Below are positions 36,694 to 44,393 of a stretch of DNA of 54,947 nt, piece after piece. The DNA comes from Malonomonas rubra (GTDB lineage: Bacteria; Desulfobacterota; Desulfuromonadia; Desulfuromonadales; Geopsychrobacteraceae): positions 1-54,947 of the forward strand of contig NZ_QKAP01000115.1 in the NCBI RefSeq assembly GCF_003247215.1. The letters run 5' to 3'. The notes under the pieces were generated by a model. It did not search any database. It had not been told where the DNA came from and saw only the letters and a list, made by a program, of their open reading frames with translations. The position numbers and the translations under genes are program-made. Numbering within the stretch: the first letter of the stretch is position 1; the number at the start of each line of letters is the position of its first letter.

Positions 36694-37272
36694 TTAAACA
36701 CCAAACAGTTCGGCTTCCACCAACTCACAAAGCAGTTGTCCGGCAAACAGAGCCAATTCCAACTGCCGAGGCACCACGGAAGTTCCCAGATCGATACAAT
36801 GATCCACGCCGTCACGACACAAGGGATCTGCATGGCTCTCACTAGTCAGCAACGCGACCTGCTGCTCATTATCAAGCACTTCGTCACGCAAAGCCCGCAA
36901 CGCATTCGAGGCTGAACCATCATTTAACATCAACAACAGATGGTTGTCGCTATTGAGTGCCCGATAATGGCGGACCAGAAGCTGTTCCGACTCCCCAGCG
37001 TTGCTCATCACCGCCGCCAGCGCAGGATCGCTGCCCAGTGCGATGGCCGGCAGAACGGGGCGATCAAATCCGAGTCGATAGGTGAAATGGCCAGCCAAGA
37101 GCTGAGCTACCGGCTGAAAAGCCGCACTTCCAGCCAGAAGCAGTTGTCCTCCACCAGCAAACAACTCGCCCAAGCGATGTGCCAGCCCAGTCACGCCTCC
37201 CCCCTGCTGCTGGCAAAATTTCCCAAGTAATTCCTGCAATTGGCCACATGACGCAGCAACTTTTTGTTCCAT
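36694..37272 (-). CDS. Degenerate SIS-domain protein (GmhA/DiaA-like)
   Basis: A 192-residue protein that aligns by eye along its length with GmhA/DiaA phosphosugar isomerases, e.g. FDRPVLPAIALGSDP and the tail LFAGQLLCELVEAELF. The residues that make the active site are changed: the usual GNGGSA loop reads GSAAFQ (48-53), the ISTSGNS loop reads LMLNDGSA (114-121), and the GmhA zinc His in GHxLCE is Gln. A catalytic isomerase is therefore unlikely; a binding or scaffold role, as for DiaA, is possible. It is the first gene of the tetrapyrrole operon, with AGGAAG before its ATG, which is an unexpected setting. Confidence 0.75.
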   Translation of the reverse strand: MEQKVAASCGQLQELLGKFCQQQGGGVTGLAHRLGELFAGGGQLLLAGSAAFQPVAQLLAGHFTYRLGFDRPVLPAIALGSDPALAAVMSNAGESEQLLVRHYRALNSDNHLLLMLNDGSASNALRALRDEVLDNEQQVALLTSESHADPLCRDGVDHCIDLGTSVVPRQLELALFAGQLLCELVEAELFGV

Positions 37273-37326
37273 TTTCTTCCTCGTCCCACAGCAGCTTCGC
37301 AGCTAAATCAACAGAGAGATTCAGGC

Positions 37327-37355
37327 ATGATAGGAAGCCGTTCCCAGACTGTCAA
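37327..37355 (-). promoter_or_regulatory. Sigma-70 promoter of the tetrapyrrole operon
   Basis: Minus strand: -35 TTGACA (37355-37350), exactly 17-bp spacer, -10 TATCAT (37332-37327). It lies 55 bp before the SIS gene start and drives seven closely packed genes down to the hairpin at 30281. Confidence 0.82.
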
Positions 37356-37384
37356 GCAACAGGTTTGCCAAACCGAATTGCTTC

Positions 37385-37412
37385 TTGATATTTTTGCCAA
37401 GTTCTATATATT
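37385..37412 (+). promoter_or_regulatory. Candidate sigma-70 promoter of the thioredoxin gene
   Basis: -35 TTGATA (37385-37390), 16-bp spacer, -10 TATATT (37407-37412), about 58 bp before the start codon. Confidence 0.6.
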
Positions 37413-37470
37413 TTGAATATCAATTCCGAACCGATCTATTCCCCACTGCCTACCGAAAAAGGAGATTTTG

Positions 37471-37800
37471 ATGGCCGGTGATAAAGTTTTAGAATTTACG
37501 GATGACAACTTTGATGCAGAGGTTCTGAAATCTTCTGTTCCTGTTCTGGTAGATTTCTGGGCCACTTGGTGTGCCCCCTGCAAGGCGATTGCACCGGTAA
37601 TCGATCAGCTCGCAGAAGAATTCGATGCCCAAGTCAAAATCGGCAAGGTGAATGTCGATGAAAATCCGGCTACTCCCGCCCAGTACGGGGTTCGCGGCAT
37701 TCCAACCATGATCCTGTTCAAGGATGGCCAGATCGTTGATCAGCTGGTCGGTGCTGTTCCCAAAAATCAGCTGGAAGGCTTGCTGCAAAAAGCGCTTTAA
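37471..37800 (+). CDS. trxA: Thioredoxin
   Basis: A 109-residue classical thioredoxin with the active site WCAPC in FWATWCAPCKAIAPV and the cis-Pro loop VRGIPTMILFKDG. It reduces protein disulfides in the cytoplasm using thioredoxin reductase, which is not in the window. The ATG at 37471 has AAGGAG 6 nt upstream; an in-frame TTG one codon earlier is not needed. It is a single-gene unit with its own promoter and a bidirectional terminator just after the stop. Confidence 0.96.
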   Translation: MAGDKVLEFTDDNFDAEVLKSSVPVLVDFWATWCAPCKAIAPVIDQLAEEFDAQVKIGKVNVDENPATPAQYGVRGIPTMILFKDGQIVDQLVGAVPKNQLEGLLQKAL

Positions 37801-37807
37801 AATTCGA

Positions 37808-37833
37808 AAGGGCTCCCTAAAAAGGGAGCCCTT
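37808..37833. terminator. Bidirectional terminator between trxA and the DUF4124 gene
   Basis: A perfect 11-bp stem AAGGGCTCCCT (37808-37818) / AGGGAGCCCTT (37823-37833) with an AAAA loop, between two convergent stops that are 39 bp apart. Confidence 0.85.
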
Positions 37834-37839
37834 AAATAT

Positions 37840-38367
37840 TTAATCGCTCTCTTTAACTCTCGTTAAAATCTCTTGTATCGCCTTCTTTTGCTCGCTTGCA
37901 ATCCGTGCAACTTCGAGTTCCTTAAGTAACCGCTGTTTTCCCAACCGAGCCTCCTCGATATCATTACTGGCCTTGATCACTATCTCCCGCGATTGATAAT
38001 CCCACCTCCGCTTCGCTTTACGCTTCTCTGTCACTGCTTGCTGATAACTTTGAGCCAGCTCCTCAGCTCGTTTTTTCAAATCTTTTGCCAGTTGCTGCTT
38101 TTTCAGCAGCCTCTGATCAGCAGCCTCGACACTTTCTTGAAACTCCCTGCTTACACCAGGCTCAACTGGAGTTTGCGGGACAAAATTCAGGTTGTCTACC
38201 TTGCCGGGCTTGACAACATTTTCTTTGCCACGACACTCTTCCGGCAGTCCTTGCAGGCTGTCGGCAAAATGGAGTTGGCCGCTGGCATCGCGGCAAGAGT
38301 AGGTTTGTCCCCAGCAGGTAGAAACCAGCAGGCATAGCCCCAAAGCTGTCATCAACAACAGACGCAT
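37840..38367 (-). CDS. Secreted DUF4124-like protein with coiled coil
   Basis: A 175-residue protein. The ATG at 38367 has AAGGAG at ideal spacing and gives a Sec signal peptide (RLLLMTALGLCLLVSTCWG, about 1-20). The mature N-terminus QTYSCRDASGQLHFADSLQG fits the DUF4124 pattern of a short beta unit found in many periplasmic proteins of unknown role. Residues about 70-170 are charged, rich in Lys, Glu, Gln and Ala, and look like a coiled coil. A longer frame up to 38403 would overlap dtd and is rejected. Last gene of the dapF operon. Function unknown. Confidence 0.75.
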   Translation of the reverse strand: MRLLLMTALGLCLLVSTCWGQTYSCRDASGQLHFADSLQGLPEECRGKENVVKPGKVDNLNFVPQTPVEPGVSREFQESVEAADQRLLKKQQLAKDLKKRAEELAQSYQQAVTEKRKAKRRWDYQSREIVIKASNDIEEARLGKQRLLKELEVARIASEQKKAIQEILTRVKESD

Positions 38368-38380
38368 GGTCAACTCCTTG

Positions 38381-38830
38381 CTAAAATTTTCGCTGGCTGT
38401 CAAGCATGATAGTTACCGGACCGTCATTGACCAGATCAACAGCCATATCGGCCTGAAAACGACCGGTTTGCACCAGAAGCTCCATCTTCCGCAATTGCTC
38501 GACAAAATAATCGCACAGTGGCTCAGCCATATCGGGCAGCGCAGCTTGGCTGAACCCAGGTCGCCGCCCTTTGCGACAGTCAGCCAAAAGGGTAAATTGC
38601 GACACCACCAACAGTTCGCCGGCAATGTCACTGACCGATAAGTTCATTTTACCAGCCTCATCCTCGAAAATCCGCAAACTGGCGATCTTTTCCGCCAAGT
38701 AGTCGGCGGCTTTATGATCATCTCCCTGTTCGACACCGAGCAAAATCAGTAAGCCAGCACCGATCTGGGCAATTTTTTCGTTATCGACCCTGACCCCGGC
38801 CTGTGTAACTCGCTGCAGAACCGCACGCAT
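38381..38830 (-). CDS. dtd: D-aminoacyl-tRNA deacylase
   Basis: A 149-residue enzyme that removes D-amino acids (and glycine from tRNA-Ala) from mischarged tRNAs. The N-terminus [16 protein letters not shown], the SQFTLLAD active-site segment and the C-terminal [12 protein letters not shown] carrying the cross-subunit Gly-cisPro-type motif are all in place. GGGGGAAG precedes the ATG. It starts 1 bp from the nfo stop, so it is part of the same operon. Length is normal. Confidence 0.95.
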   Translation of the reverse strand: MRAVLQRVTQAGVRVDNEKIAQIGAGLLILLGVEQGDDHKAADYLAEKIASLRIFEDEAGKMNLSVSDIAGELLVVSQFTLLADCRKGRRPGFSQAALPDMAEPLCDYFVEQLRKMELLVQTGRFQADMAVDLVNDGPVTIMLDSQRKF

Positions 38831-38831
38831 A

Positions 38832-39716
38832 TCAAGCTTCCCCCTGATTCAACCCGGCAAAGCTGCGCAGCAAAGCCAGGTTCTTAAAATCATCGCAATG
38901 GCTTTCCCCCGGCGGGGTTTCAATAATCTTTGCGATCCCGGCAAACCTCGGATCCCGCATCAAGGCCTTAAAGCCGTCTGGACCGATCAAACCACGGCCG
39001 ACATGATCGTGCCGATCAACCCGTGAACCGAGCGGTTTCTTGCTGTCGTTGACGTGAAACAAGGCCAGACTTTCGAAGCCGAGCAAACGATCAAATTCCT
39101 CCAACACAGCGGCATAGCCTTCTGTGCTACTTAAATCGTAACCGGCAGCAAACGCATGACAGGTGTCGAAACAAATCGCCAGATTGTATGACGATAAACA
39201 TTCTAGAATCTTCGCCAGTTCTTCAAAACGGGAGCCGAGGCAGGTCCCCTGACCAGCGGTATTTTCCACCAATACCCGAACATCCTGAGGCGCCTGATCG
39301 AACACCTGCCGAAAACTCTCGAGCAGCGTCTGCAGTCCAGCTTCACTCCCCTGTCCGACATGGGCGCCGGGATGCATGACCAGATCCCCGATGCCGAGTT
39401 GCGAGCAGCGCACCATCTCATCAACAAAAGCGAGAATCGATTTGTTCCGCAGTTCTGTATCTGGACTTGCAAGGTTGATTAGGTAGCTATCATGAGCGGC
39501 AACGTAATCGATGTCACTTTTCCCACGGGCGCCACGAAAAGCAGCAACGGAAGTTGAAGAGAGAGGCTTTGCCTGCCAGCGGCTAGCGTTACGGGTAAAT
39601 ACCTGAATCGCGGTAGCACCGATTGCCTCCCCGCGGGCAAAAGCTTTTTCGATACCTCCGGCAATCGAAACATGGGCACCGACCAGCAACGGTCGCGACC
39701 TATTTTCTTTCACCAT
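38832..39716 (-). CDS. nfo: Deoxyribonuclease IV (endonuclease IV)
   Basis: A 294-residue AP endonuclease for base-excision repair; it cuts 5' of abasic sites with a three-zinc centre in a TIM barrel. Visible marks are GAHVSIAGG, the ligand His in [72 protein letters not shown] and [12 protein letters not shown]. Its ATG overlaps the stop of the HAD gene by one base (TGATG), so translation is coupled. Length is normal. Confidence 0.95.
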   Translation of the reverse strand: MVKENRSRPLLVGAHVSIAGGIEKAFARGEAIGATAIQVFTRNASRWQAKPLSSTSVAAFRGARGKSDIDYVAAHDSYLINLASPDTELRNKSILAFVDEMVRCSQLGIGDLVMHPGAHVGQGSEAGLQTLLESFRQVFDQAPQDVRVLVENTAGQGTCLGSRFEELAKILECLSSYNLAICFDTCHAFAAGYDLSSTEGYAAVLEEFDRLLGFESLALFHVNDSKKPLGSRVDRHDHVGRGLIGPDGFKALMRDPRFAGIAKIIETPPGESHCDDFKNLALLRSFAGLNQGEA

Positions 39717-40363
39717 CAGGAGTTCATCCAGTCTTCTAGTAGTGGGGCTATTTCCACCGGGCTCGCCAACCGGGCATCGACATAGGATTCCAAAGCTTGG
39801 TTCGGCTGACCATTTCCAACCAACACCGTCTTCATGCCAAATTGCTTGGCGGTTTTCAGATTCAGCGATTGATCCTCGACCATCACGCAGTGGTCGCCCA
39901 AAAGTTGTAAATGTTCCAGTATCTGTTGATACGGATCGGGGTTCGGCTTCGGCTGATAATTGGCAACCCGGATATCGAAAATCCCGGCGAACACCCCTTC
40001 TAGCCCGAGGGCCGCGAGTACCCGATCTACATGGCAGCGGGAGCCATTGGTAAAAACGTAGCTCGGCACTCCAAGTGATTCGATCACCTGCCTTAATTTA
40101 GCATCCTGCGAGAGGCGGCTGCCGACATCGACTTCATGGACATAAGTGAGGTAGTCTTCCGGGTCGACCTCGTGATGCCGGATCAGGCCCTGCAAAGTGG
40201 TGCCGTAATCCTTCCAGTAGCGACGACGCAATGTATCGACCTCTTGCTGTTCGATCCCGACTTGCGTCTGCATGTAATGATTGATCCGCACATCGATCAG
40301 CGAAAACAGGTCCCGCTCTGCGGGGTAGAGGGTATTATCCAGGTCAAAAAGTACCGCTTTCAT
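39716..40363 (-). CDS. HAD-family pyrimidine 5'-nucleotidase-like hydrolase
   Basis: A 215-residue HAD phosphatase. Motif I is FDLDNTLYP (D7, D9), motif II VFTNGS, motif III KPNPDPYQQ and motif IV MVEDQSLNLKTAK. The DLDNTLYP form with the helical cap is typical of the SDT1/pyrimidine 5'-nucleotidase branch. The start is the ATG at 40363, directly behind the dapF stop; a longer frame to 40450 would overlap dapF and adds a low-complexity N-terminus. It sits between dapF and nfo in one operon. Substrate not certain. Confidence 0.85.
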   Translation of the reverse strand: MKAVLFDLDNTLYPAERDLFSLIDVRINHYMQTQVGIEQQEVDTLRRRYWKDYGTTLQGLIRHHEVDPEDYLTYVHEVDVGSRLSQDAKLRQVIESLGVPSYVFTNGSRCHVDRVLAALGLEGVFAGIFDIRVANYQPKPNPDPYQQILEHLQLLGDHCVMVEDQSLNLKTAKQFGMKTVLVGNGQPNQALESYVDARLASPVEIAPLLEDWMNS

Positions 40364-40374
40364 TTCTCTACATT

Positions 40375-41214
40375 CTACCTTGGGTTGAACTCGCCGGAAA
40401 AGACCTCTACAGCCGGGCCGGTCATCATCACCGGGCCATCTTCCAACCATTCCAGCTGCAGGTCGCCTCCACGCAGGTGGTTGACAATTTTCCGATCGGT
40501 GCGACCGGTCAATACCCCGGCAACCGTGACTGCCGAAGCCCCGGTTCCACAGGCCAGCGTCTCCCCGGCCCCACGCTCCCAGGTGCGCTGAATCACCTCT
40601 TTACTGTTTACCACCTGGACAAACTCGACATTGATCCGGTTCGGAAACCAGTCATGTTTTTCAACCAGCGGACCGATCAGTTCCAAGTCGCACTGTTCAA
40701 CATCATCAACAAAAACCACGCAGTGCGGGTTACCCATCGAGACACAGGTAACCTCAATTTCACCATCATCCACCGGCAGTTTTATCGCCACGGCCTGTTC
40801 CTCAGGCGGGCCGATCATTGGCAAGGCGGCACGCTTTAAACGGGGCGTTCCCATGTTCACCTGCACCCGCTCAACCAACCCGGAAGCGCCAATAAACAGC
40901 TGTAACGGTAAAACGCCACTCGCCGTTTCTACCTCAATCTGTTGTTTCTTCACTAAACCATGATCATAAGCGTACTTGGCGACGCAGCGGATACCGTTGC
41001 CACACATCTCCGCCTCGCTGCCGTCGGCGTTAAACATCCGCATCTTCACGTCGGCCAGTTCGGAGGGCAAAATCAGAATCAGCCCGTCCGACCCAATCCC
41101 GAAATTACGATTGCTTACCCGTTGCGCCAGAATCACAGGATCGGCAACCTGCTCCTCGAAGCCATTGATATAGACGTAATCGTTGCCTGCCCCATGCATT
41201 TTCGTGAATTTCAT
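40375..41214 (-). CDS. dapF: Diaminopimelate epimerase
   Basis: A 279-residue enzyme that converts LL- to meso-diaminopimelate for lysine and peptidoglycan. Both catalytic cysteines are present in EMCGNGIRCVAKYAYDHG and ETLACGTGASAVTVAG, and the N-terminus MKFTKMHGAGNDYVYI is typical. The start is the second of two close ATGs, at 41214, because GAAGGA stands 6 nt before it; a longer frame to 41280 would run through the promoter. First gene of a five-gene operon (dapF, HAD, nfo, dtd, DUF4124). Confidence 0.95.
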   Translation of the reverse strand: MKFTKMHGAGNDYVYINGFEEQVADPVILAQRVSNRNFGIGSDGLILILPSELADVKMRMFNADGSEAEMCGNGIRCVAKYAYDHGLVKKQQIEVETASGVLPLQLFIGASGLVERVQVNMGTPRLKRAALPMIGPPEEQAVAIKLPVDDGEIEVTCVSMGNPHCVVFVDDVEQCDLELIGPLVEKHDWFPNRINVEFVQVVNSKEVIQRTWERGAGETLACGTGASAVTVAGVLTGRTDRKIVNHLRGGDLQLEWLEDGPVMMTGPAVEVFSGEFNPR

Positions 41215-41231
41215 ACGCATTCCTTCGGTTG

Positions 41232-41261
41232 TTGTTGACCCCCAGTCTCTGATACTATAAA
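41232..41261 (+). promoter_or_regulatory. Plus-strand promoter of the small protein / MBL operon
   Basis: -35 TTGTTG (41232-41237), 18-bp spacer, -10 TATAAA (41256-41261). Its -10 overlaps the minus-strand -10 of dapF on the opposite strand. Confidence 0.5.
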
Positions 41262-41282
41262 CAGCGTCTGGAATGCTCACAA
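41254..41282 (-). promoter_or_regulatory. Minus-strand promoter of the dapF operon
   Basis: Minus strand: -35 TTGTGA (41282-41277), 17-bp spacer, -10 TATAGT (41259-41254), 39 bp before the dapF start. Confidence 0.65.
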
Positions 41283-41303
41283 CTGATATTTACGGAGATT
41301 GAT

Positions 41304-41528
41304 ATGGCTTTTAACCTGAAGACCAAGCTTTGGCAGACCGGCGCCCTCGACTGGTGGGCGATGATCGACAACGAAGATGTTTTCCTCGGCAACCGAGAAT
41401 TCCCCCAACCTCCGGAAGAGGGAGATGAATGGCTGGTGCGGGCAACCGGCAATCGCTTCAAAGTGATCGAAGGGGAAATCAAACTGATCGCCCAGGAGGA
41501 GGCCCCGGAGCCGTGGCTGAATTACTGA
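41304..41528 (+). CDS. Small protein of unknown function
   Basis: A 74-residue acidic, Trp-rich protein (LWQTGALDWWAMID, FPQPPEEGDEWLVRATG) with no TM or signal peptide. ACGGAG lies at normal spacing before the ATG, and a promoter lies just upstream, so it is likely a real gene. I do not recognise a family. Its 3' end overlaps the start of the MBL hydrolase by 16 bp, so the two are co-transcribed. A beta-rich fold is likely from the alternating pattern, which is only a guess. Confidence 0.65.
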   Translation: MAFNLKTKLWQTGALDWWAMIDNEDVFLGNREFPQPPEEGDEWLVRATGNRFKVIEGEIKLIAQEEAPEPWLNY

Positions 41529-42130
41529 TCGTTCAACTGGCTGCCAGCGAAATGGACAACTTTTCCTATCTGGTCTATTGCCCGGAGACCATGCAAGGGG
41601 CAGCTGTCGATCCCTCGATGCGCCCAGAGGTATTGATTGCCGAAGCCAAACAGCGCGGCGTCACCATCAAGCTGCTGCTAAACACCCACGGACATCAGGA
41701 TCATGTTGCCGGCAACCAGCGCATTCAAGCACTGACCAATGTTCAACTGGCGGCCAACCCAACCGATGTGCCAAACCCCGATCTGCCTTTGTCCGAAGGG
41801 AGCGTTATCCCCCTCGGCAACGCTGCGATAGAGGTTCTGCATACTCCCGGGCACACTCCGGGCTCGCTGGTTTTCAAAACCGGCAAGCGGATCATTACCG
41901 GCGACACCCTGTTCGTCAGCCGCTGTGGCAGAGCCGATCTACCCGGCAGCAATGTCGAGGATCTGTACTATAGCTTGCAGCGACTGAAAAACCTTCCGAC
42001 TGACACCGAGGTTTTTCCCGGCCACGATTACGGTCCGACCCCGACCTCAACCATCGCCTGGGAGTTGGAAAACAACGATTTTCTTAAATGTCCCGACCTG
42101 CAGAGTTTCATCAAATTGCGGCTCGGATAA
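41513..42130 (+). CDS. MBL-fold hydrolase (glyoxalase II-like)
   Basis: A 205-residue metallo-beta-lactamase fold enzyme. The binuclear metal motif THGHQDHVAGN is followed by HTPGHTPGSLVF, GDTLFVSRCGRADLPG and the last ligand His in FPGHDYGPT. The sequence is closest in style to GloB/persulfide dioxygenase-like hydrolases acting on thioesters or sulfur compounds. The start is the GTG at 41513, preceded by CGGAG; a longer frame from 41429 lies wholly inside the upstream gene in another frame. Substrate unknown. A strong hairpin follows. Confidence 0.87.
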   Translation: MAELLIVQLAASEMDNFSYLVYCPETMQGAAVDPSMRPEVLIAEAKQRGVTIKLLLNTHGHQDHVAGNQRIQALTNVQLAANPTDVPNPDLPLSEGSVIPLGNAAIEVLHTPGHTPGSLVFKTGKRIITGDTLFVSRCGRADLPGSNVEDLYYSLQRLKNLPTDTEVFPGHDYGPTPTSTIAWELENNDFLKCPDLQSFIKLRLG

Positions 42131-42133
42131 AAA

Positions 42134-42164
42134 AACGGCCCCGGACTTATAATTCGGGGCCGTT
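42134..42164. terminator. Bidirectional terminator between the MBL and RDD genes
   Basis: A perfect 10-bp GC-rich stem AACGGCCCCG (42134-42143) / CGGGGCCGTT (42155-42164) with an 11-nt loop. On the minus strand it is followed by a long T-run, so it mainly ends the prmA-rsmE-RDD transcript. Confidence 0.88.
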
Positions 42165-42182
42165 GCATTGCAAGCTGCTTGT

Positions 42183-43625
42183 TTACACATCTTCCGTCAA
42201 CCCCCGTAAAGAGATCAACCGGGTTCCAGCCAAGCGGTCATTCCAGCCTCGTCGATCGGGACTAAAAAGAATAGCCAGATAACCAAAGCCGATCGGCAGA
42301 AACTGCAGCAACCCGCCAACGCTACGTAAAAATGCCTGCGAGAAGAGCAGCGGCTCACCAGCAACGGTCTCGACCCGTAACCCGGCCAGCATTTTACCAG
42401 GTGTCTGCCCGGCCAGAAAATGAAACAGGGTAAAATAGCCGAACGCCAAGGAAAACAGGACTAAAAAATAGGGGATGGAAAGATCGAGCAGGATTTCAAA
42501 GGATGGGAGCAGTCCGTTTCTGGAAGTCGAAATCGCAGCTTCAGCCGCCAGCACAAAACAGATCCCTACAACGGTAAGCAAAAAAAGGTCACAGCAAAAC
42601 GCTGCAACCCTATTTCCGATCGATGGCAGCAATTTAATTTCCGCAGTTCCGCTTGCCACCAAGACCGTTGCGTTCTCTGCCTCTTCAAGAGGGTTCGAGC
42701 TAAATTGATCGGTAAGGGGCTCTTCAACCACCCTCCCCGGAATGCCGGATGCGACCGAATCCAGGCCCGCTGCACCCGACTCAGCCGCTGAGGGGAGAGG
42801 ATCGATGCTTAAGTCTGCTGCGACAGCCCCTAAATCAGCCTGCTCTTCAACCAACAGATTAGCCTGAAAATCTCGATCCTCCGCGACCACCACCCTTTCA
42901 TCTTCAGGTTCGGCAATAGTCAGGTCGACCCGTTCTTCCGGAGCCCCCTCCTGCGGAGAGGACCCCGGTAAGTCAAAAGGGTCTTTAGGGTCCTCCGCGA
43001 CCCCTGGTTCCTCATTGTCTTCAAACTCGATCGTATCGCTATCGAACGAGAGGTTGCCCTCATTGTCCCTTGATGAATTAACAGTTTCTCTCACCTCAGA
43101 AGCCTCTTTCCTCGGATCAAAACCGAAATCATCTTCTAATTCGGAAGCATCATCCGTAGATTCTTCAGTGCTGCCTATATCGAATGAAAACTCGTCATCA
43201 CCCTCATCTTCAGCTTCTGGTGAAGGCAAAGACTCTTCGACGTCTTCATCAACCGGTGCTTCTTCAAACAGCTCATCGAAGGACAGATCCTCATCCTCTT
43301 CGCTATCGCTCATAAAGTCGAAGCCGAACTCATCTCTTTCACTTGTTTCCGTTGCTGCAGGTTTGTCGGTTACGCTCAGATCTTCAGCCGTTGCCCTAGT
43401 TATTCCTTCAGCCACTGCTGCCGCCACAGCCGGAGTTGCCGCGGCAACTACTTCTTCAACAATACTTTCTTCCTCGGCTGCTATCTGGCCTGCAGGCTTC
43501 ATCTGCCCGGGGAAGAGAACACTTACAATCCCGAATTTCTGCTTGTGCTCAGTTAAATCCTTGCCACACTTTTTGCAGCTATCGAGATGGTCAAAACTGT
43601 TGTAGCCGCACTTAGGGCATCTCAT
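42183..43625 (-). CDS. Zinc-ribbon / acidic linker / RDD membrane protein
   Basis: A 480-residue protein in three parts. The N-terminus MRCPKCGYNSFDHLDSCKKC is a four-Cys zinc ribbon (C3, C6, C17, C20). Residues about 50-320 are a long, strongly acidic, low-complexity linker rich in Glu, Asp, Ser and Ala. The last 145 residues are an RDD domain with three or four TM helices (NRVAAFCCDLFLL, FHFLAGQTPGKMLAGLRV, DRRGWNDRLAGT). RDD proteins include ion antiporters, but most are of unknown role. It overlaps rsmE by 4 bp (ATGA) and ends the operon. Confidence 0.82.
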   Translation of the reverse strand: MRCPKCGYNSFDHLDSCKKCGKDLTEHKQKFGIVSVLFPGQMKPAGQIAAEEESIVEEVVAAATPAVAAAVAEGITRATAEDLSVTDKPAATETSERDEFGFDFMSDSEEDEDLSFDELFEEAPVDEDVEESLPSPEAEDEGDDEFSFDIGSTEESTDDASELEDDFGFDPRKEASEVRETVNSSRDNEGNLSFDSDTIEFEDNEEPGVAEDPKDPFDLPGSSPQEGAPEERVDLTIAEPEDERVVVAEDRDFQANLLVEEQADLGAVAADLSIDPLPSAAESGAAGLDSVASGIPGRVVEEPLTDQFSSNPLEEAENATVLVASGTAEIKLLPSIGNRVAAFCCDLFLLTVVGICFVLAAEAAISTSRNGLLPSFEILLDLSIPYFLVLFSLAFGYFTLFHFLAGQTPGKMLAGLRVETVAGEPLLFSQAFLRSVGGLLQFLPIGFGYLAILFSPDRRGWNDRLAGTRLISLRGLTEDV

Positions 43626-44389
43626 GACTCATCCTTTCCTTGGAACGCAGTGCTAGTGCTGCACCGACCGTGAGTTAAATCTCCATAAAGATATTGTAAA
43701 ATTGCCACAATCGCAAGTCCGGCAGTCTCGGTCCGTAAAATTCTCGGTCCAAGACTGACCGGCTGATATCCTGCTTTTTCAGCCTGTTGCGCTTCTTCAG
43801 CAGTTACACCACCTTCCGGGCCGACGATCACTGAAACCTTTTGTGGAGTCAGCTTTGGCAACACCCGGTCAAGCGGCATCCTGCTCTCTTCCCAAAGCAG
43901 CAGCTTCAAGTCAGCCTCAACCGCAGCGAGGGCAGCATCCAGACTTTGTTCGATCTTTATTTGCGGAAGGTAGGCCTGTCCCGATTGGCGACCCGCCTCC
44001 TGAACAATCTTTTCCCAACGCTGCAGCCTTTTCTGCTCGCGATCCGGCTTCAGTCGGCCAACACTGCGCGTCATCTGGGTTGGCAAGAACTGATTAACAC
44101 CAAGCTCTGTCCCCTTTTGCAGTACCAGCTCCAGTTTTTCTCCCTTCGGTAGTCCCTGAATCAGAGTTAAGTGACAGACAGGTTCTGGCATGTACTCCAC
44201 ATCGAGAATTTCGACGCGAAAATCATCTTGAACCTCTGCCCTGGCAATAACCCCTTTTCCATCAAACAGGGTACACTCGGCCCCTGCGGTCAACCGGAGA
44301 ACTGAATGCAGATGACGCCCCACATCGGCAGGAAGTTCAACAAGTTGGCCGGGCACAAACTGTTCATGCGGGACAAAAAAACGGTGCAT
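43622..44389 (-). CDS. rsmE: 16S rRNA m3U1498 methyltransferase RsmE
   Basis: A 255-residue SPOUT methyltransferase acting on U1498 of 16S rRNA. The N-terminal PUA-like part (MHRFFVPHEQ ... DVGRHLHSVLRL) is followed by the knotted SAM site VGPEGGVTAEEA and SLGPRILRTETAGL. It starts 4 bp after prmA and overlaps the RDD gene; the prmA-rsmE pair is common in bacteria. Length is normal. Confidence 0.95.
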   Translation of the reverse strand: MHRFFVPHEQFVPGQLVELPADVGRHLHSVLRLTAGAECTLFDGKGVIARAEVQDDFRVEILDVEYMPEPVCHLTLIQGLPKGEKLELVLQKGTELGVNQFLPTQMTRSVGRLKPDREQKRLQRWEKIVQEAGRQSGQAYLPQIKIEQSLDAALAAVEADLKLLLWEESRMPLDRVLPKLTPQKVSVIVGPEGGVTAEEAQQAEKAGYQPVSLGPRILRTETAGLAIVAILQYLYGDLTHGRCSTSTAFQGKDES

Positions 44390-44393
44390 CTAG

